Assembly (NCBI GenBank): GCA_023437285.1 | Contig: JAEZGP010000705.1 | Span: forward strand, 1 to 7,278 | DNA: 7,278 bases | DNA from: Actinomycetes bacterium | GTDB lineage: Bacteria > Actinomycetota > Actinomycetes > Mycobacteriales > Micromonosporaceae | Reading direction: 5' to 3' | Shown here: one piece after another, positions 4,480-7,278 of the stretch | How positions within the stretch are numbered: position 1 is the stretch's first letter | How the letters are laid out: each line of letters opens with the position of its first letter | Program-made: the position numbers and the translations under genes | The notes under the pieces: generated by a model | Told to the model about the DNA's origin: nothing | What the model saw: the letters and a program-made list of their open reading frames with translations, nothing else | Database searches by the model: none

Positions 4480-7278
4480 CTAACGGGCGAAGGTGAACCA
4501 GTTGAGGTTGACGAAGTCGGCCGGCTGGCCGCTGGTGAACCGCAGGAACACCGTGTGCGTACCGGTCACCGCCGAGACGTTGCCGGGCACGGTCCGCCAG
4601 CTCTGCCAGCCGCCCGTGTTGGCGATGGCGAAGCTGCCGATGGGTGCGTTGTTGACGTTGTCGAGGCGCACCTCGACCAGGCCGCTGATGCCACCGGCCG
4701 CTCCCGAGGCCACCCGCGCCGAGAAGGTACGCGGCGTGGTGGACCCGAAGTTGACGTTGTCGTAGCGGACCCAGTCGCCGTTGGCCAGGTAGGCGAGGTT
4801 CTGCCCGGCGCCGGTGTCGCTGGTGTCCTCCACGACCACGCCGGACTGGGCGTTGAAGCTCTCCGCCTGGATGATGGCGTACGCGTCGCGCCCGGTCGTC
4901 ACCGGCGCCGACGTGGGCGGCCGCGTGGTGGGCACGGCCGTCGTCGGCGTCCGGGTGGTCGGTGCGGCCGTCGTGACCGGGGCCGCCGTCGTGGCCGGGC
5001 CGGTCGTCGGGCTGGTCCCGCCGCCCGCGCTGCCACCGCTCCACGTGTACGCGCCGGAGGTCGCCGTACGACCGGCCGGCACCGCCAGGGTGGTCCCGTT
5101 GGAGAACGTCACGGTGAGCGGCGAGCTGGTGATGTTCGACGCCACGTAGGTACGGGCACCGTTCTTGACGAACACCGCGGCGAGCGGGTGGTTGGCGGTC
5201 ACGGAGGTGTCGACCGTGCCGAGCGCGGCCAGGTTGCGGATCCAGTGGAAGGTGTGCGCCTTGCTCTCGCCCTCCTCCGAGGTGAACCCGCTGTTGGCGC
5301 GGAACGCGGCCAGCGCCGCGTCGCCGTCGCCCAGCGCCCGGAATTCGCCGATGATGTCCTGCCACACGGTCGGTGCGCCGCCGTTGTTGGTGACCAGCTT
5401 GTTGTAGTTGGCCACCACGTACGACGGCGAGTACCCGAGGTAGAGGTGCCCGCCCGTGATCGGCAGCATGTTGATGCCCTGGATCATCTCGGGCTCGGCG
5501 CTGAACCAGGTGGCGTACGCCCCGCCGTCGCCCCACACCATGCCGACCGAGTTGTGCCCGAAGGCGGCCGGGAAGTTGGCGTCGCGCACGTCGAACCAGT
5601 ACTCCTGGATCGCCGCGGCCTGGGTGGTGTAGAGGAAGATGCCCGCGTCGCGGACGGCCGCGTTGCCGGTGGCCTGGCCCCACTGGATGAGGGCGTTGGC
5701 GAAGTTCATGCCCTCCGACGACGACTCCTGGTTGTTGCCGGCGCCGAACGCCCCGTGCCCGCTGGCCCAGTCGTGGCCGGCGTAGATGTCGAAGTCGCGC
5801 AGGTACGGGAACCGGTTGTCGCCTCGGTCGTAGTTGTTGGCGTCGCGGATCAGCAGGTCGATCATCCCGCCGTACTGGGCCGACGACGCCCACGTGCGGT
5901 CGAACTTGGCCAGCGTGGCCGCCGCCGCGATGAAGTACCCGTAGTGGAAGTGGTGGTCGTTGAGGTCCTGGTCGGACCCGTACGAGGCCGGGTAGCCGAT
6001 GAGCGTGCCCCAGTTGCGGTCGTAGTAGAACAGCCGGGCCGACTTGCCGGGGCTGGCGGTGAACCAGTCGGTGAGCTTGGCCTTGATGGCGCTCAGCGCC
6101 GCGTCGCGGACGGCCGTGTTGCCGACCTGGTCGGCGATCTCGGCGAGCCGGGCGGCGCGACCCACCGCCTTGCCGGTCCAGTACGTGTCGTCGCCGCGGA
6201 TGTCGAGCGGGTTGCCCTGCGTCGCGTTGAGGTAGTTGGTCAGCGTCGTGAAGTCGGCGCCGGAGCTGTCGGCGACGGCCGGGATCTCCGGCAGCACCCC
6301 GTGGAACTTCATGACCGTCTGGAACTGCCCGATCCCGGTGAGGACGCGCATGCTGCCGCGCGGCGAGACGTAGGTGTTCGAGATCGGCGTGGCCCCGGAC
6401 AGGGCGTTGGCCTGGTGCGGGTAGAGCGCCACGACCGTACCGGTGGCGCTGCCCTCCCGGGCGGTGGTGGTGAACGCGTACGTGGTGGTGACCGTGCTCG
6501 CCGACTGGTTGTACGCGTATGACACCCGGGTGCCGGTCACGTGGGCGTGCGCGTACGCGCCGTAGGTGCTGGCCAGCGCGGCCCGGTCGGAGCCGGCGGG
6601 CAGCAGCGCGACCGAGAAGTACCCCTTGCCGGCCAGCGTGGAGGTGATCGTCGAGCCGCTGACCGTCCAGGTGGCGTTCGTCGGGGCGTACGCCACGTAG
6701 TCGTGGCCGTTCGCGGTGAAGCCGATGCGCGCGCCGGAGTTGGACCACACGTTCGGGGTGCCCGACACGGTGATCTGCGCGTTGCCGCCGGTGGCCTGGA
6801 AGTAGGCGAACGGCAGGCCGTGCCCGATGGTCGCCTTGAGCGTACGGGTGCCGTCCGACCAGTACGGGGTGACCGTCCAGTCGCTCCAGCCGTCCACCTT
6901 GACGTCGGGGGAGTTCAGGCCGGCGACGCCGACGAGGATGTCCTGCGTGTACGGGTAGTGGAACTCGCCCACGCCGGTGGCCGTGCCGCTGATGGCCGGC
7001 GTGGTGGTGTAGGAGAAGCCCAGCCCGCCGGGGAACGTGTCGTACGCGGCGGGGTGCGCGTGCAGCGGCTCGCTGAACGAGCAGTCCCAGCGCTTGTAGA
7101 GCAGCGACGACCACCAGTCGTTGGTGGGTACCGGCCCGGCCGGCGCGTTGGCCGTGACGTACTGGCGGGGGTTGGTCGACAGCGAGCCGCAGCCGGTGGG
7201 TAGGGACGCGCCGGCGGGCAGCGTCTCGGTGTAGCTGCCGGCGCCGACGGTGGCGGCGTCGGCCGTGCGGGCCAGCGC
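4480..7278 (-). CDS. GH81 endo-beta-1,3-glucanase with CBM6, 5'-partial
   Basis: The frame runs open from the right edge, giving 932 residues without a start; the internal GTG at 6972 is not the start because conserved sequence (VPTNDWWSSLLYK, 50-62 of the visible part) precedes it. GH81 enzymes cleave beta-1,3-glucan (laminarin, fungal wall, callose) with inversion. Signature stretches are DLNDHHFHYGYFIAAAATLA (437-456, Asp441), the AGHDWASGHGAFGAG run (500-514) and NNQESSSEGMNFAN (515-528, Glu518 and Glu522), which hold the family's conserved acidic residues. A Thr/Pro linker (about 750-797) leads to a CBM6 (about 800-932: YAIIQAESFNAQSGV, NGDWVRYDNV, GGWQSWRTV, FVNLNWF), likely glucan-binding. 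It is presumably secreted, with the signal peptide outside the window. A palindrome follows the stop. No regulatory region is visible. Confidence 0.93.
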   Translation of the reverse strand, partial: ALARTADAATVGAGSYTETLPAGASLPTGCGSLSTNPRQYVTANAPAGPVPTNDWWSSLLYKRWDCSFSEPLHAHPAAYDTFPGGLGFSYTTTPAISGTATGVGEFHYPYTQDILVGVAGLNSPDVKVDGWSDWTVTPYWSDGTRTLKATIGHGLPFAYFQATGGNAQITVSGTPNVWSNSGARIGFTANGHDYVAYAPTNATWTVSGSTITSTLAGKGYFSVALLPAGSDRAALASTYGAYAHAHVTGTRVSYAYNQSASTVTTTYAFTTTAREGSATGTVVALYPHQANALSGATPISNTYVSPRGSMRVLTGIGQFQTVMKFHGVLPEIPAVADSSGADFTTLTNYLNATQGNPLDIRGDDTYWTGKAVGRAARLAEIADQVGNTAVRDAALSAIKAKLTDWFTASPGKSARLFYYDRNWGTLIGYPASYGSDQDLNDHHFHYGYFIAAAATLAKFDRTWASSAQYGGMIDLLIRDANNYDRGDNRFPYLRDFDIYAGHDWASGHGAFGAGNNQESSSEGMNFANALIQWGQATGNAAVRDAGIFLYTTQAAAIQEYWFDVRDANFPAAFGHNSVGMVWGDGGAYATWFSAEPEMIQGINMLPITGGHLYLGYSPSYVVANYNKLVTNNGGAPTVWQDIIGEFRALGDGDAALAAFRANSGFTSEEGESKAHTFHWIRNLAALGTVDTSVTANHPLAAVFVKNGARTYVASNITSSPLTVTFSNGTTLAVPAGRTATSGAYTWSGGSAGGGTSPTTGPATTAAPVTTAAPTTRTPTTAVPTTRPPTSAPVTTGRDAYAIIQAESFNAQSGVVVEDTSDTGAGQNLAYLANGDWVRYDNVNFGSTTPRTFSARVASGAAGGISGLVEVRLDNVNNAPIGSFAIANTGGWQSWRTVPGNVSAVTGTHTVFLRFTSGQPADFVNLNWFTFAR
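4888..5031 (-). repeat. Thr/Pro-rich linker coding repeat in GH81 gene
   Basis: This stretch encodes a linker built from degenerate units of the type TTAAP, TTRTP, TTAVP and TTRPP between the catalytic part and the CBM6. In DNA it is a degenerate tandem repeat of GTCGT-like and GGCCG-like words on the plus strand. Such linkers are flexible, exposed, often glycosylated in secreted actinobacterial hydrolases, and prone to length variation. Confidence 0.8.

Noticed and set aside
4555..6522. Long plus-strand open frame opposite the glucanase
   Set aside because: It is a GC-rich antisense shadow with low-complexity Arg/Gly/Val composition and no domain, whereas the minus strand has clear GH81 motifs.
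4480..6972. Glucanase starting at the GTG at 6972
   Set aside because: The same frame stays open to the window edge and encodes typical GH81 N-terminal sequence (VPTNDWWSSLLYK) upstream, so this GTG is internal.

Overview
The window is GC-rich DNA with strong G/C preference at third codon positions, GTG starts and TGA stops. Gene content (PPK2, PspC-domain protein, MarR-type regulator, secreted GH81 glucanase with a CBM6, RHH/PIN module) fits a filamentous actinomycete. My guess is the family Micromonosporaceae, from protein flavour only; no database was consulted. I see no phage, transposon, CRISPR, rRNA or tRNA signal.

Left half, plus strand: the C-terminal end of a GNAT acetyltransferase (cut by the left edge), a HEAT-repeat protein, a compact toxin-antitoxin-like pair (ribbon-helix-helix antitoxin and PIN-domain protein with a GTGA start/stop overlap), then a class-I-like polyphosphate kinase 2. 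The antitoxin start carries a promoter-like signal placed so that its mRNA would be leaderless.

Centre: PPK2 meets a minus-strand PspC-domain membrane protein tail to tail, and their stop codons overlap within 6 bases. Next come two GC-rich hairpins, a MarR gene remnant lacking its N-terminal half, and a 40-residue membrane miniprotein on the minus strand that overlaps the 3' end of the MarR frame. A large nested inverted repeat follows.

Right half, minus strand: a RimJ/RimL-like GNAT acetyltransferase, a 40-bp imperfect palindrome, and a long secreted-type endo-beta-1,3-glucanase (GH81 catalytic region, Thr/Pro linker, C-terminal CBM6). The glucanase reading frame stays open through the right edge, so its start and expected signal peptide lie outside the window.

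The genes do not form one pathway. The window reads as a patchwork of housekeeping-stress genes (PPK2, PspC), a small TA-like module, a decayed regulator and a polysaccharide-degrading enzyme. The points most worth a second look are the leaderless TA-like promoter with its atypical PIN protein, the run of T-ending codons in the HEAT gene, the two large inverted repeats flanking the minus-strand GNAT gene, and the MarR remnant/miniprotein overlap.
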